Of a DNA stretch of 64,000 bases, positions 8,285 through 17,119 are shown in pieces. Position 1 is the stretch's first letter, and every line of letters starts with the position of its first letter. The notes below the pieces were generated by a model, which saw only the letters and a list, made by a program, of their open reading frames with translations, was not told the origin of the DNA and ran no database searches. Source of the DNA: Paraburkholderia diazotrophica (GTDB lineage: Bacteria; Pseudomonadota; Gammaproteobacteria; Burkholderiales; Burkholderiaceae); the NCBI RefSeq assembly GCF_900108945.1, contig NZ_FNYE01000037.1, forward strand, positions 1-64,000. The letters are read 5' to 3'. Position numbers and translations under genes: made by a program.

Positions 8285-8922
8285 GCGAGTGCGCCGTCGA
8301 TGTAGCCAGCGGCACACATCGACATATGATGCATCTGCGGCATCTACACTTTAATGCCGGCGTATCACAACCAAATCACCGAACAAGCCGGGATTCGAGC
8401 CTGACCTTCTCGAAGAAGTAACCCGGCACTGTTTGCTCACGCGAAACGCGATCCATCTCGCGTGTCGTTACCGGCTTCTATGACCGGGCACTTCGTTCAT
8501 ACGACGTCAATTCTTCGCAATTTTCCATGCTGGTCCTGATCGCCAGAACGAACAGTGGCAGCCGCGCCGAATTGGGCCGTGCCAATCATCTGGAATGATC
8601 GACTTCAACGCGCAATCTTCAGCTGCTGCTGGACCAGGGAAGGGTTGAGTACCAGGCACACAAGAGACGATAACTTCGCGATCAAGTGGCGGCCATTGAA
8701 CTGTTCGACAAAAAACTCGAGCTCCCGCATCGACGGCTGGCAGATCGCGAGTCAACGGTAGCCGACGCATTCCGCGTCTGACGAGGCTACCCGCACAATT
8801 AAAACCCTCAACATCCATTATCGCGAATCAAGATATCGCTTATTCGCGTCATTGTGTTGCCCGATAAAACGTTGGCCGGCACACTTTGATCCAAATCAAA
8901 CACGCATTCAGGAGACACACAC
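8285..8922. other. 638-bp stretch without a convincing gene
   Basis: Open frames of up to 103 codons occur on both strands, but none has a recognisable domain or a good ribosome-binding site. An 8-bp inverted repeat GTCGATGT / ACATCGAC lies at 8296-8303 and 8316-8323, just past the hydrolase stop, without a T-run. The last 100 bases before pobA hold an inverted repeat listed separately. Confidence 0.5.
8822..8848. promoter_or_regulatory. Inverted repeat upstream of pobA
   Basis: CGCGAAT (8822-8828) and ATTCGCG (8842-8848) form a perfect 7-bp inverted repeat 13 bases apart, about 75 bases before the pobA start. Position and symmetry suit a regulator site, but it differs from the TGTCC direct repeat found near pobR. 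No binding protein can be named. Confidence 0.35.
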
Positions 8923-10095
8923 ATGCGTACTCAAGTCGGCATCGTCGGTGCTGGTCCTGCTGGACTGCTTCTTTCCCATCTTCTCCATTTGCAGGGCATC
9001 GACTCGGTTGTGCTCGAATCGCGCAGCCGCGAGCAGATCGAATCGACGATACGTGCAGGCGTGCTCGAACAGGGCACGATGGATCTGCTCACGGAAACAG
9101 GCGTCGGCGAGCGCATGAAAGCTGAGGGCGCACTACATCATGGCTTCGAACTCGCTTTCGAAGGCAAGCGCCGCCGCGTCGATCTCACAGACCTGACGGG
9201 CAAGGCGATTACCGTCTACGCGCAGCACGAAGTCATCAAGGATCTGGTTGCGGCGCGCGTAGCCGCGCATGCCGCACTGCATTTCGAAGTATCGGACGTA
9301 TCGCTGCACGATATCGAAAGCGGCACGCCTAGCATTCGTTATCGGCATCAAGGCGAAGCACGCGAACTGCAATGCGACTTCATCATCGGATGCGACGGCT
9401 CGCAGGGCATTTCGCGCAATGCCATTCCTGAAACGCTGCGCCGCGATTATCAGCGTGTGTATCCGTTCGGCTGGTTCGGCATTCTCGTCGAAGCGCCGCC
9501 ATCGGCAGATGAATTGATCTATGCGCGCCATGAACGCGGCTTTGCACTGGTAAGCACGCGGTCGCCGAACGTGCAGCGCATGTACTTTCAATGCGATCCG
9601 AAAGACGCCGTCGACAACTGGTCCGACGATCGCATCTGGGCGGAAATGCACGCGCGTGTCGATTCGGACGATGGACACAAGGTGGTGGAAGGCAAGATCT
9701 TCCAGAAGAACATCGTCGGCATGCGCAGTTTCGTATCGACGACAATGCAGCACGGCCGCCTGTTCCTTGCCGGCGACGCCGCGCACATCGTGCCGCCGAC
9801 GGGCGCGAAGGGCCTCAATCTCGCGGTCTCCGACGTGCGTGTTCTATCGGACGCACTGTGCGCGTTCTATCAGGAAAACCGCTCGGATCTGCTCGACAGC
9901 TATAGCGAAACGGCGCTCAAGCGTATCTGGCGCGCAGAGCATTTCTCCTACTGGATGACGCGCATGATGCACCGTCTCGACGATGCATCGCCATTCGAGC
10001 AGCAATTGCAAGTCGCAGAGCTCGAACATGTGACGACGTCACGCAGCGCGGCGATTTCGATGGCGGAGAACTACGTGGGCGCCGTCGCGGTATAG
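8923..10095 (+). CDS. pobA: 4-hydroxybenzoate 3-monooxygenase
   Basis: A 390-residue flavoprotein hydroxylating 4-hydroxybenzoate to protocatechuate with NADPH and O2 in the cytoplasm. The FAD dinucleotide motif is at the N-terminus (VGIVGAGPAGLLLSHLLHLQ), followed by the signature SRSREQIESTIRAGVLEQGT, the DG motif IIGCDGSQGISR and the second FAD motif LFLAGDAAHIVPPTGAKGLN. Length and motifs match PobA closely. AGGAGA precedes the start. The regulator pobR lies convergent downstream (14 bp apart) instead of divergent, and the transporter pcaK follows. In this window PobA could also consume 4-hydroxybenzoate made by the island at 13251-20066. Confidence 0.95.
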   Translation: MRTQVGIVGAGPAGLLLSHLLHLQGIDSVVLESRSREQIESTIRAGVLEQGTMDLLTETGVGERMKAEGALHHGFELAFEGKRRRVDLTDLTGKAITVYAQHEVIKDLVAARVAAHAALHFEVSDVSLHDIESGTPSIRYRHQGEARELQCDFIIGCDGSQGISRNAIPETLRRDYQRVYPFGWFGILVEAPPSADELIYARHERGFALVSTRSPNVQRMYFQCDPKDAVDNWSDDRIWAEMHARVDSDDGHKVVEGKIFQKNIVGMRSFVSTTMQHGRLFLAGDAAHIVPPTGAKGLNLAVSDVRVLSDALCAFYQENRSDLLDSYSETALKRIWRAEHFSYWMTRMMHRLDDASPFEQQLQVAELEHVTTSRSAAISMAENYVGAVAV

Positions 10096-10108
10096 GCGGT
10101 AAGTGCGT

Positions 10109-11002
10109 TCAGCTCAATGACAGATCGGCGTGCGCCGCGGCCTGGAATTCCTTGGGCGTCGCGCCCGTCTGCTTGCGGAAATAGCGGCTGAAATACGCCG
10201 CATCTTCGAAGCCGAGCGCATGCGCGATCTGCTTGATCGTCAAACCTGAATAGACCAGATCGCGCTGTGCCTCGCGTATCAGATGTTCGTTGACGAGCGA
10301 CATCGGCGAATGGCCGAGTTCGTCCCGGCAAATGCGGCTCAATTGTGCGGCCGTGATGCCAAGTTTCCCTGCATAGAACTCGACAGGCCGATGCTCGCGG
10401 AAATGCGCGGCGACCAGTTCGCGAAAACGCCTGACCTGGCCACTGCGACGATCGGCGACAGCGCTCGTCGCTGGCATTGCCGCCGCATCGCCCAACCTTG
10501 CTACTTGCACGAAAAGTGCAATCATCAGCGACATGCCCGCCGCAATATGACCGCGCGCGTTGCCGCGGTATTCCTGTTCGAGCAGCGCGAAGAGCGGCAT
10601 CAGCGTGTCGTTGCCCGCTGACGTCTTCACGGGGATTACGGCGTGGCGCTGAATCACGGGCAGCAGCCCAGGCGATAGCGCTTTCGAAAGCGACTCCAGC
10701 GCGCGTTGCGCGGCCGTGATCACCAGCCCGTCGATTTTGGGCGAAAACTCAAAACCATGCACGGTTTGCGCGGGCAGTACCACGATGCACGGCGGCGAGA
10801 ACGCATGCTTCTCGCTTTCGATCACGACATGCCCGCTGCCGCTGCGAATGTATAGAACCTGCAGCAGCGCGTCGTGCCGATGCGCGGCGATATGCCAGTC
10901 GTTCGGACGGCTGCGCTCAGGAATCCATTCGAAATTGAATGCGTCGTACCAGAGCGGCCGCGCGGATTCGCCGTATAAATCGTAGTTAGGGATTTTCCTC
11001 AT
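10109..11002 (-). CDS. pobR: AraC-family regulator of 4-hydroxybenzoate catabolism (PobR type)
   Basis: 297 residues. An N-terminal cupin-like sensing domain (WHIAAHRHDALLQVLYIRSG, IVVLPAQTVHGFEFSPKIDG) is followed by an AraC helix-turn-helix pair (about 195-290: AGKLGITAAQLSRICRDELG, IAHALGFEDAAYFSRYFRKQ). AGGAGA precedes the ATG at 11002. It is convergent with pobA and divergent from pcaK, and the 261-bp gap to pcaK carries the TGTCC direct repeat. A paralogue with shared motifs (VITAAQ.ALESL, QLSRICR) is at 16065-16997. The pobR name rests on family resemblance and on adjacency to pobA. Confidence 0.85.
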   Translation of the reverse strand: MRKIPNYDLYGESARPLWYDAFNFEWIPERSRPNDWHIAAHRHDALLQVLYIRSGSGHVVIESEKHAFSPPCIVVLPAQTVHGFEFSPKIDGLVITAAQRALESLSKALSPGLLPVIQRHAVIPVKTSAGNDTLMPLFALLEQEYRGNARGHIAAGMSLMIALFVQVARLGDAAAMPATSAVADRRSGQVRRFRELVAAHFREHRPVEFYAGKLGITAAQLSRICRDELGHSPMSLVNEHLIREAQRDLVYSGLTIKQIAHALGFEDAAYFSRYFRKQTGATPKEFQAAAHADLSLS

Positions 11003-11028
11003 GCGGTCTCCTGCTGACCTGTACGGAT

Positions 11029-11054
11029 TGTCCTGCTATGCGTGCCGTTTGTCC
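11029..11054 (+). promoter_or_regulatory. TGTCC direct repeat between pobR and pcaK
   Basis: TGTCC occurs at 11029-11033 and again at 11050-11054, exactly 21 bp apart. Flanks ATTGTCC and TTTGTCCAATG resemble the other two sites at 13075-13114 and 16999-17038. Two direct half-sites two helical turns apart are usual for AraC-family operators. It lies 27 bp before the pobR start and points towards pcaK. Confidence 0.5.
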
Positions 11055-11263
11055 AATGCCGTTGCGCACTGCGTGGCTATACTTTTTCCATGAATCGAGC
11101 GGTTCATTCCTCGGTTGATCGATAGACGTATAGAGATTCGGATGGCTAACGAAAACGGCTGATTCGATCCGCAATGAAACATCTGCATCGCGTGGCCGCA
11201 GTTAGAAACACATGCGCAGCAGCACACGAAAAAAGACACGGAGACATGGTAAGGAGACGCACA

Positions 11264-12628
11264 ATGAATCACCCGAAACATACCGTCGATGTACAGCACT
11301 TCATCGACAGCCAACGCTTTTCGCCTTTTCAATGGACGATACTCGTCCTGTGCTTCCTGGTTGTCGCGGCCGATGGCTTCGATACTGCAGCAGTCGGTTT
11401 CATCGCGCCTTCACTGGTTCAGGACTGGGGCATTTCGCGCGCTGCGCTCGGACCTGTGATGAGCGCCGCGCTCGCCGGTCTCGGCATTGGCGCATTGGGC
11501 GCAGGGCCGATGGCCGATCGCGTGGGACGCAAGACGGTACTGGTCTTATCGGTGTTTTTCTTTGGGTTGTGGAGTTTCGCAGCGGCGCATGCGAGTTCGA
11601 TTGAATCGCTCACGGTATTGCGCTTCATGACGGGGCTGGGTCTCGGTGCCGCGATGCCAAATGCGGTGACGTTGATGTCCGAATACGCTCCCGCGCGCAT
11701 TCGTGCCGTTGCCGTGAATGCAATGTTCTGCGGTTTTTCGTGCGGCCTTGTGATTGGCGGAGTCGCATCGGCGTGGCTGATACCGCACTTCGGCTGGCAA
11801 AGCGTGCTTGTAGCAGGCGGCGTAGGACCGATCGGGTTGACACTGATGCTTATGCTGCTGTTGCCGGAGTCCGCGCAATTCATGGTGACGGGAAAGCGTG
11901 GCGACGCGCGCATCGCTCGCGTTCTTTCGCGCATCGCACGCGACGCAAGGCTCACCGAAGCGCGGTTCATCACGGCGGAAGCAGCGTCTGAAAACCGTTC
12001 GTCGGCATTGCGCGTGGTTCTGTCGTCGCGCTTGCGCTTCGGTACGTTGATGCTATGGCTCGCGTATTTCATGGGCCTGTTGATCTACTATCTGCTCACC
12101 AACTGGCTGCCGACGCTCTTCAAGGACACCGGCTTCTCTGGCGAGAGCGCCGCGCTAATGACGTCGCTGTTTCCGCTGGGCGGCGTGCTCGGCAATCTGA
12201 GTGTCGGCTGGCTGATGGATCGCTTCAAGGCCAATCGCGTAATCGCCTGCACGTATGTCGTATCGGCAGTATTGGTGATGCTCGTCGGTCAGGGCGTTGG
12301 CCACCGGTTGTGGCTTGGCACGCTGATCTTCCTGACGGGGACGATGGTGACCTCGGCTGTGACGTCGATGTCCGCCCTTGCCGCGAGCTTTTACCCGACT
12401 CAGGGACGCGCGACGGGTGTGGCCTGGATGCTGGGCGTTGGGCGCATCGGTGGCGTTGCGGGTGCGCTGGTCGGCGCGGCGTTGATGGAGTTGGGCTGGC
12501 AGTTCGGCTCGGTGTTCAGTTTGCTCGCCGTTCCCGCCTTGATTTCGGCGTTCGGTGTTTATGCCGTCGCGAAGCATCCGCGAAGATTGGAGGCAGAAGA
12601 GGCGAAATTGGCGCCTGCCATTGAATGA
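11264..12628 (+). CDS. pcaK: 4-hydroxybenzoate/protocatechuate MFS transporter (AAHS family)
   Basis: A 454-residue inner-membrane symporter with about 12 hydrophobic helices. The family signature of aromatic acid:H+ symporters is present: an Asp in helix 1 (VVAADGFDTAAVGFIAPSLV), GPMADRVGRKTVLVLS after helix 2, and GWLMDRFKANRV in the second half. I start at 11264 because AAGGAGA sits seven bases upstream and MNHPKHTVDVQHFID is typical of the family. It is divergent from pobR. Substrate assignment rests on the family and on pobA/pobR, so other aromatic or alicyclic carboxylates are possible. Confidence 0.85.
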   Translation: MNHPKHTVDVQHFIDSQRFSPFQWTILVLCFLVVAADGFDTAAVGFIAPSLVQDWGISRAALGPVMSAALAGLGIGALGAGPMADRVGRKTVLVLSVFFFGLWSFAAAHASSIESLTVLRFMTGLGLGAAMPNAVTLMSEYAPARIRAVAVNAMFCGFSCGLVIGGVASAWLIPHFGWQSVLVAGGVGPIGLTLMLMLLLPESAQFMVTGKRGDARIARVLSRIARDARLTEARFITAEAASENRSSALRVVLSSRLRFGTLMLWLAYFMGLLIYYLLTNWLPTLFKDTGFSGESAALMTSLFPLGGVLGNLSVGWLMDRFKANRVIACTYVVSAVLVMLVGQGVGHRLWLGTLIFLTGTMVTSAVTSMSALAASFYPTQGRATGVAWMLGVGRIGGVAGALVGAALMELGWQFGSVFSLLAVPALISAFGVYAVAKHPRRLEAEEAKLAPAIE

Positions 12629-13250
12629 TGGATTTTTCGGCTGCGACGGTTCTGCCCGCCGCAGACCGCCAGACCGGTTCGGCGAATCCGCCCTGGCTAT
12701 GTTGTTGTGGCTCAGAGTTGCTTGCGTTATCTGCAAGGGTGCCGGAAACGGCATCTAGCTCCGTCCGGACGCTGAAGGTTCAACTTGCGTCCCATTTTCG
12801 AGCTTCGGCCGCCGCTCCTTCTTGACCGTGTCGTCCACCTCTGGTTCTTCGCTACGTAGCGCGCTCGCTACGTTGGCGTCGCCGCCATCGATCGGCGCAC
12901 CTTCGAAATGCATCACGCTGTGATGCAGCCCGACTCGGCCACCAGGCACGCGCAGCGGCCAGAGCAGTGGCGATCAACCCGCCCCGAAGCGCGGCGGATT
13001 TAATGTGATCAACGTTTGTGCACGCGGAAGTCAGGCGAGGTCCAGATTGCTGCGATCGTCCGGCATTCATCACAATGCACGTTTTGTCCGGGTGAACGTC
13101 GCCTCTGTCCGTTGAGGGGAATGCGGCTCAGGCTCTAAATTGGTGTCATTAAACCCACCGGGCGCTTGCGAGAAACACGGTTACGTCGCACGCCGCCCCG
13201 CCCGAGCATACGGAGCGGTATGTTCGGGCGGCTTTAGAGGAGACACCGCC
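12629..13250. other. Island left boundary: 622-bp gap before the P450 fusion gene
   Basis: No supported gene. A minus-strand frame at 12755-12949 (64 codons, hydrophilic, ending EPSASGRS) may be the tail of a decayed gene, but it has no recognisable domain. The last 180 bases carry the TGTCC direct repeat and the leader of the fusion gene. No IS end, tRNA or direct repeat marking an integration site was found. Confidence 0.45.
13075..13114 (+). promoter_or_regulatory. TGTCC direct-repeat operator upstream of the P450 fusion gene
   Basis: ATGCACGTTTTGTCC starts at 13075 and CTCTGTCCGTTG starts at 13103. The two TGTCC cores (13085 and 13106) are 21 bp apart. The same pair with the same 28-bp offset is found at 16999-17038. 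It lies 137 bp before the start codon, on the same strand as the gene. It is the likely target of the PobR-like regulator encoded at 16065-16997. Confidence 0.6.
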
Positions 13251-16040
13251 ATGGCCCATCAGATAACCCTCCGTTTTGAGGACGGAGTGACCCGCTTCAT
13301 CGAGTGCGAGGAGGGCGAGCGCGTCACCGATGCCGCCATTCGCGCCAAGCTCAATATTCCACTCGATTGCCGTGATGGTGTGTGTGGCACCTGCAAGGCG
13401 GTCTGCGAGTCCGGTGAGTACATTCTCGGCGACTGCGTGGAAGACGCGCTTAGCCCGGACGAGGCGAGCGCCCGAAAGGTTCTCACCTGCCAGATGAGCC
13501 CACGTTCCGACTGCGTGATCCAGATCGCCACGAACTCCGATGTCTCGGGTACCGGCCCATCCTCACACACGGGACGGATCGTCGCGTGCCACCGAGCGTC
13601 GGACAGCACGATCGCCTTCTCGGTCGAACTCGAGAATCGCGCAGATCTCAACTTCCTTCCTGGGCAGTATGTCAACGTCCGGGTTCCCGGCACAGATCAG
13701 ACACGGTCCTACTCCTTCAGCTCGGGGCCGTCCGAGCCGCACGTGTCCTTTCTTGTGCGCAATGTGCGTCAAGGGATGATGTCGACGTGGCTCTGCGAAG
13801 CCGCCAAAGTAGGGGACACAATCGAGTTTCGCGGCCCAATGGGAAGCTTCTACCTGCGCCCCATCGAGCGCCCGGTGCTGTTTCTGGCGGGGGGCACGGG
13901 CCTCGCGCCGTTCCTCTCGATGCTGGACAAGATCGTCGAGGATGGCGGCAGTCCGTATCCGATCCACATGATCCTGGGTGTGAACAACGATGAGGATCTG
14001 GTTGGCATCGACCGGCTCGGAACCTATGCGCAGCGCCTGCCGAACTTCACCTATGCCTGCACCGTCTCCAGCCCCGACAGTGCTCATCCCAACAAGGGCT
14101 ATGTCACCCATCACATCGTCGCCTCCCAACTCAACGACGGCGATGCGGATGTCTATCTCTGCGGCCCGCCGCCGATGGTCGATGCAGTGCGCGATTTTCT
14201 CTCGTCCGAAGGGCTGACGCCGCGCAACTTCTACTATGAGAAGTTCGCGGGCACCGGCCTTGTGGTCCAGACGGGCGAGGAGCACATCGCTCCCGTCGAT
14301 GTCGACGAAGCCTTCGACCTGCGCATGGCTCTCGAACTGGGCGCGGCTCAGCTGACCATGGGCCGGCTGTCGAGCGAGCAATTGATCATCTTCCGCCAGC
14401 TCGCCGAGGCGACGGCGCAGTTCGTGTCCGGGCGGCGCTTTAGCGATGTTCCGCGCTACATCGAGGCAAATCACGCCTTCCACATGTTCCCGATCGAAGC
14501 CTCCGGTAACGCCCAACTGATCGCGCTCTACCGGCAACTGGCCGTGCAGGACTACATCGCTCGCGCGCTGACCGATCAGATCGAGATCGTCGGCGATATC
14601 GTCCAGCAGCACCGGGACATAGTCGCCGCCTTCGAACTGGGCGACCTGAACGCGGCGCGGGACGTGATTGCGCTGCATGCGGTCCATTCCAAGGCCACGA
14701 TGAGCCGGGCGCTGGAGCGTATGGCGCTGGGCAAGACGGCGCCCATGGTCACAGCGCCCCCCTTGCCCCCGCCTGCTGTGCCGCAGAGCGTGCAGGAGGT
14801 TTGCCCATTCACGGCCAAGATCCTTCCGCCTTATTCGCACGAACTGGACTGGCCCGAGGGGCTGGAGCCCTTCAAGGTCGTCGATGACGGCTCGCAAGGC
14901 GACCCTTACGAGCACTACCGCTGGATGCGGGAGCACGCGCCCGTGCTGCGTTGCCAGTCGGCGACTTCGGACGTGTGGTTCCTCTCGCGCTATGACGACG
15001 TCTACCAGGCGATTCGCAATCCGAAGCTGTTTTCCTCCGAGGTCGTCAGCCCGCCGCCGCTGACGTTCCTGACGCTGTTCGATGCGCCCGATCATTCGCG
15101 CTTGCGCAAGGTTGTCCAGCCGTCCTTTTTGCCGCTGGCGCTCGATCCTTTTATCGACCAGATCGCGCAAAGGGCGGAGGACCTGCTCGACGCGATGATT
15201 GCCAAAGGCGGCGGCGATGTCGTCAACGATTTCGCCATCCCGCTCAGCATCTCGACCATCTCTACGATGATCGACGTGCCGAACGAGGATGAGGAGAAGA
15301 TGAAGTTCTGGTCGGACGAGACCTTTAGCTACTTCGGGCGCCTCGCCCGCAATGCGCCGGGGACGGGCACCGACGAGCAGAGCGCGAAGGCTTTCTTCGC
15401 TTACCTGAAGCAGGCGCTGGAGCGGCTCGCTCCCACCGACAGCCAGTCGATCGGCGGACATATCGCGCGCATGTGGAAGGACGGGCTGCTTTCGGAAAAG
15501 GAAGCGAAGGAACTGTGCGCGTTCGTCTTCATCGCCGGGCACGACACGACGACTATCCTTGTCGCCAACGCTTTTCGCATGTTCGCCGAACAGCCGGATC
15601 TGCTGGGACGTATCCGCGCAAATCCCGCCGACGCTGACCGTTTCGTCGAGGAGGTGGCGCGCTATCGCGGTACCGTCCAGCGCGTGAGCCGCATCACCAC
15701 CGAGGCGACCACTGTCGCGGGCGTCGATCTGCCCAAGGGCGCAGTGGTGCGATTGCTGCTGTCGGCTGCGAACCGCGACAGCCGCAAGTTTGCCGAGGGC
15801 GAGACGTTCGACATCGATCGCGATTCCAGCGGCCACCTCGGTTTCGGCAACGGCATGCACAAATGCCTTGGCGCGCCGCTCGCCAGGCTGGAGACGCTGA
15901 TCGCGACGAAGGCCCTGGCCCGCAAGGTTGGCGACATCGCGCTCGATCCGGCACGGCCGATCCAGTACGTGCGGGGCAACAATCTGACCAACTCCGGGCC
16001 GGAGCATCTGTTCGTGAAGCTGGGTGGGGTATCGGCCTAA
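13251..16040 (+). CDS. Self-sufficient cytochrome P450: BenC-type reductase + FCD domain + P450 fusion
   Basis: 929 residues in three parts. (1) About 1-335: a benzoate-dioxygenase-type reductase, with a plant-type [2Fe-2S] ferredoxin (Cys40, Cys45, Cys48, Cys80), FAD motif RSYSFSSG and NAD motifs LAGGTGLAPFLSML and CGPPPMVDAV, ending NFYYEKFAG. (2) About 355-492: an FCD domain, normally the ligand-sensing half of GntR/FadR regulators (IEANHAFHMFPIEASGNAQL, QQHRDIVAAFELGDLNAARD, LHAVHSKATM), without a DNA-binding domain. (3) About 515-929: a bacterial P450 with I-helix AGHDTTT, ExxR in EEVARYR, and haem loop FGNGMHKCLGAP. The start is set by AGAGGAGA before ATG 13251. Electrons would flow NADH-FAD-[2Fe-2S]-haem in one chain. 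Substrate unknown. It is convergent with the PobR-like gene. Confidence 0.9.
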   Translation: MAHQITLRFEDGVTRFIECEEGERVTDAAIRAKLNIPLDCRDGVCGTCKAVCESGEYILGDCVEDALSPDEASARKVLTCQMSPRSDCVIQIATNSDVSGTGPSSHTGRIVACHRASDSTIAFSVELENRADLNFLPGQYVNVRVPGTDQTRSYSFSSGPSEPHVSFLVRNVRQGMMSTWLCEAAKVGDTIEFRGPMGSFYLRPIERPVLFLAGGTGLAPFLSMLDKIVEDGGSPYPIHMILGVNNDEDLVGIDRLGTYAQRLPNFTYACTVSSPDSAHPNKGYVTHHIVASQLNDGDADVYLCGPPPMVDAVRDFLSSEGLTPRNFYYEKFAGTGLVVQTGEEHIAPVDVDEAFDLRMALELGAAQLTMGRLSSEQLIIFRQLAEATAQFVSGRRFSDVPRYIEANHAFHMFPIEASGNAQLIALYRQLAVQDYIARALTDQIEIVGDIVQQHRDIVAAFELGDLNAARDVIALHAVHSKATMSRALERMALGKTAPMVTAPPLPPPAVPQSVQEVCPFTAKILPPYSHELDWPEGLEPFKVVDDGSQGDPYEHYRWMREHAPVLRCQSATSDVWFLSRYDDVYQAIRNPKLFSSEVVSPPPLTFLTLFDAPDHSRLRKVVQPSFLPLALDPFIDQIAQRAEDLLDAMIAKGGGDVVNDFAIPLSISTISTMIDVPNEDEEKMKFWSDETFSYFGRLARNAPGTGTDEQSAKAFFAYLKQALERLAPTDSQSIGGHIARMWKDGLLSEKEAKELCAFVFIAGHDTTTILVANAFRMFAEQPDLLGRIRANPADADRFVEEVARYRGTVQRVSRITTEATTVAGVDLPKGAVVRLLLSAANRDSRKFAEGETFDIDRDSSGHLGFGNGMHKCLGAPLARLETLIATKALARKVGDIALDPARPIQYVRGNNLTNSGPEHLFVKLGGVSA

Positions 16041-16064
16041 AGCGGATGAGCGGGCGACGTCGAG

Positions 16065-16997
16065 TCAGCCTGCTCTCCCGTTTTCAGGCAGCAAGGATCG
16101 ATCGTGGGCCGCAGAGCGGTATTCGGTTGGCCGGAGTCCTGTCTGCTTGCGGAAGAAACGACCGAAATAAGCCTCGTCCTGAAAGCCCAGTTCACTGGCG
16201 ATCTGCTTCACGCTGAGCGTCGAATAGCCGAGCAGCCGCTTGGCCTCATGGATCGAGCGTGCATCGATCGCCTCGATTGCCGGGACCCCGAAGGCGGCAC
16301 GGCAGATGCGGGAGAGCTGGCCGGTCGTGACGCCCATCTCGTCGGCATAGCTGGCGACCGGCCGCCGCTCGCGGCAATGCCGGTCGAGCAGGGCGCGGAA
16401 CCGCTCGATCCGAGCGGCCATTGTGCGCTGCTCGGAACTGGCGGAAAGCCGGGCGCTCTCGCTGAGGCGCCCGATCTTGACGAACAGGGCGATCGTCAGC
16501 GCTGCGCCTGCTGTGAACTGCCAGCGCTCGTGGCTCTCCGCCTCGTGCCCGATCGACTGAAAGAGGATATCCAGAGGTGTGCCGCGTTCGACGTCGGGAT
16601 CGACCGACAGCACCATCGGCGTGCGGATGAATTCCAGCAGCTCGGGCGCGGCCGTCATCGCCAGCGATTCCAGCGCGGACTGCGCGGCCGTGATGACGTG
16701 TCCGTCGATGTCGCTCCGGAAGTGAAAGCCGTGGACCGAGCGCGCGGGCACGACGATCAGACATGGCGCTTCGACTGCCCAGCTCTTGCCGTCGATGAAA
16801 GTCTCGCCGCCCCCCGCGGTGACGTAGAGCACCTGGATCAGCGCATCGTGGACGTGCGGCTTGATGTCGAAGTCGAAACGGCCGGCACGCAGGGGAATGC
16901 GTTCGTAATGCACCATGTCGACCCACGATTGGTCGGCTTCCGCGCCATAGAGCGCGAAATGCAGCACGGTCCGGCGGCGCTGTTGGTCATTGGCCAT
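16065..16997 (-). CDS. PobR-like AraC-family regulator (second copy)
   Basis: 310 residues with the same plan as PobR: a cupin-like sensor (FDIKPHVHDALIQVLYVTAG, LIVVPARSVHGFHFRSDIDG) and an AraC helix-turn-helix pair at the C-terminus (DEMGVTTGQLSRICRAAFG, IASELGFQDEAYFGRFFRKQ). Two starts are possible: 16997 (MANDQQRRR) and 17036 (MDRDHIEQ). I prefer 16997 because the operator-like repeat at 16999-17038 would otherwise lie inside the coding region. Its ribosome-binding site is weak (AGGACA, long spacer). It is divergent from the SDR gene and convergent with the fusion gene, so it likely controls both flanking units. Confidence 0.8.
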   Translation of the reverse strand: MANDQQRRRTVLHFALYGAEADQSWVDMVHYERIPLRAGRFDFDIKPHVHDALIQVLYVTAGGGETFIDGKSWAVEAPCLIVVPARSVHGFHFRSDIDGHVITAAQSALESLAMTAAPELLEFIRTPMVLSVDPDVERGTPLDILFQSIGHEAESHERWQFTAGAALTIALFVKIGRLSESARLSASSEQRTMAARIERFRALLDRHCRERRPVASYADEMGVTTGQLSRICRAAFGVPAIEAIDARSIHEAKRLLGYSTLSVKQIASELGFQDEAYFGRFFRKQTGLRPTEYRSAAHDRSLLPENGRAG

Positions 16998-16998
16998 G

Positions 16999-17038
16999 AT
17001 GCACGTTATGTCCTGCTCTATGTGATCTCTGTCCATTG
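16999..17038 (+). promoter_or_regulatory. TGTCC direct-repeat operator between the PobR-like gene and the SDR gene
   Basis: ATGCACGTTATGTCC starts at 16999 and CTCTGTCCATTG starts at 17027. The TGTCC cores (17009 and 17030) are 21 bp apart. It differs at one base in each half from the site upstream of the P450 fusion gene, with identical spacing. It sits in the divergent promoter region, 82 bp before the SDR start, on the same strand as the SDR gene. Confidence 0.6.
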
Positions 17039-17119
17039 TTCCACAGGCGCTTGAGGCGTTCAATGGCGATACAAATTCAGGAAGCTAATCACATGAGCAA
17101 TCTTAGGAGAGTTAACGAC

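Noticed and set aside
8507..8818. 103-codon minus-strand frame in the gap before pobA
   Set aside because: No domain, no ribosome-binding site, and overlapping frames on the other strand are equally long.
13251..14260. A benzoate dioxygenase operon (benABC) because of the BenC-type reductase
   Set aside because: No benA or benB is near, and the reductase is continuous with the FCD and P450 domains.
13563..16007. 814-codon open frame antisense to the P450 fusion gene
   Set aside because: A GC-rich mirror frame. The plus strand encodes three well-formed domains, and the antisense peptide is compositionally Arg/His/Asp-rich without motifs.
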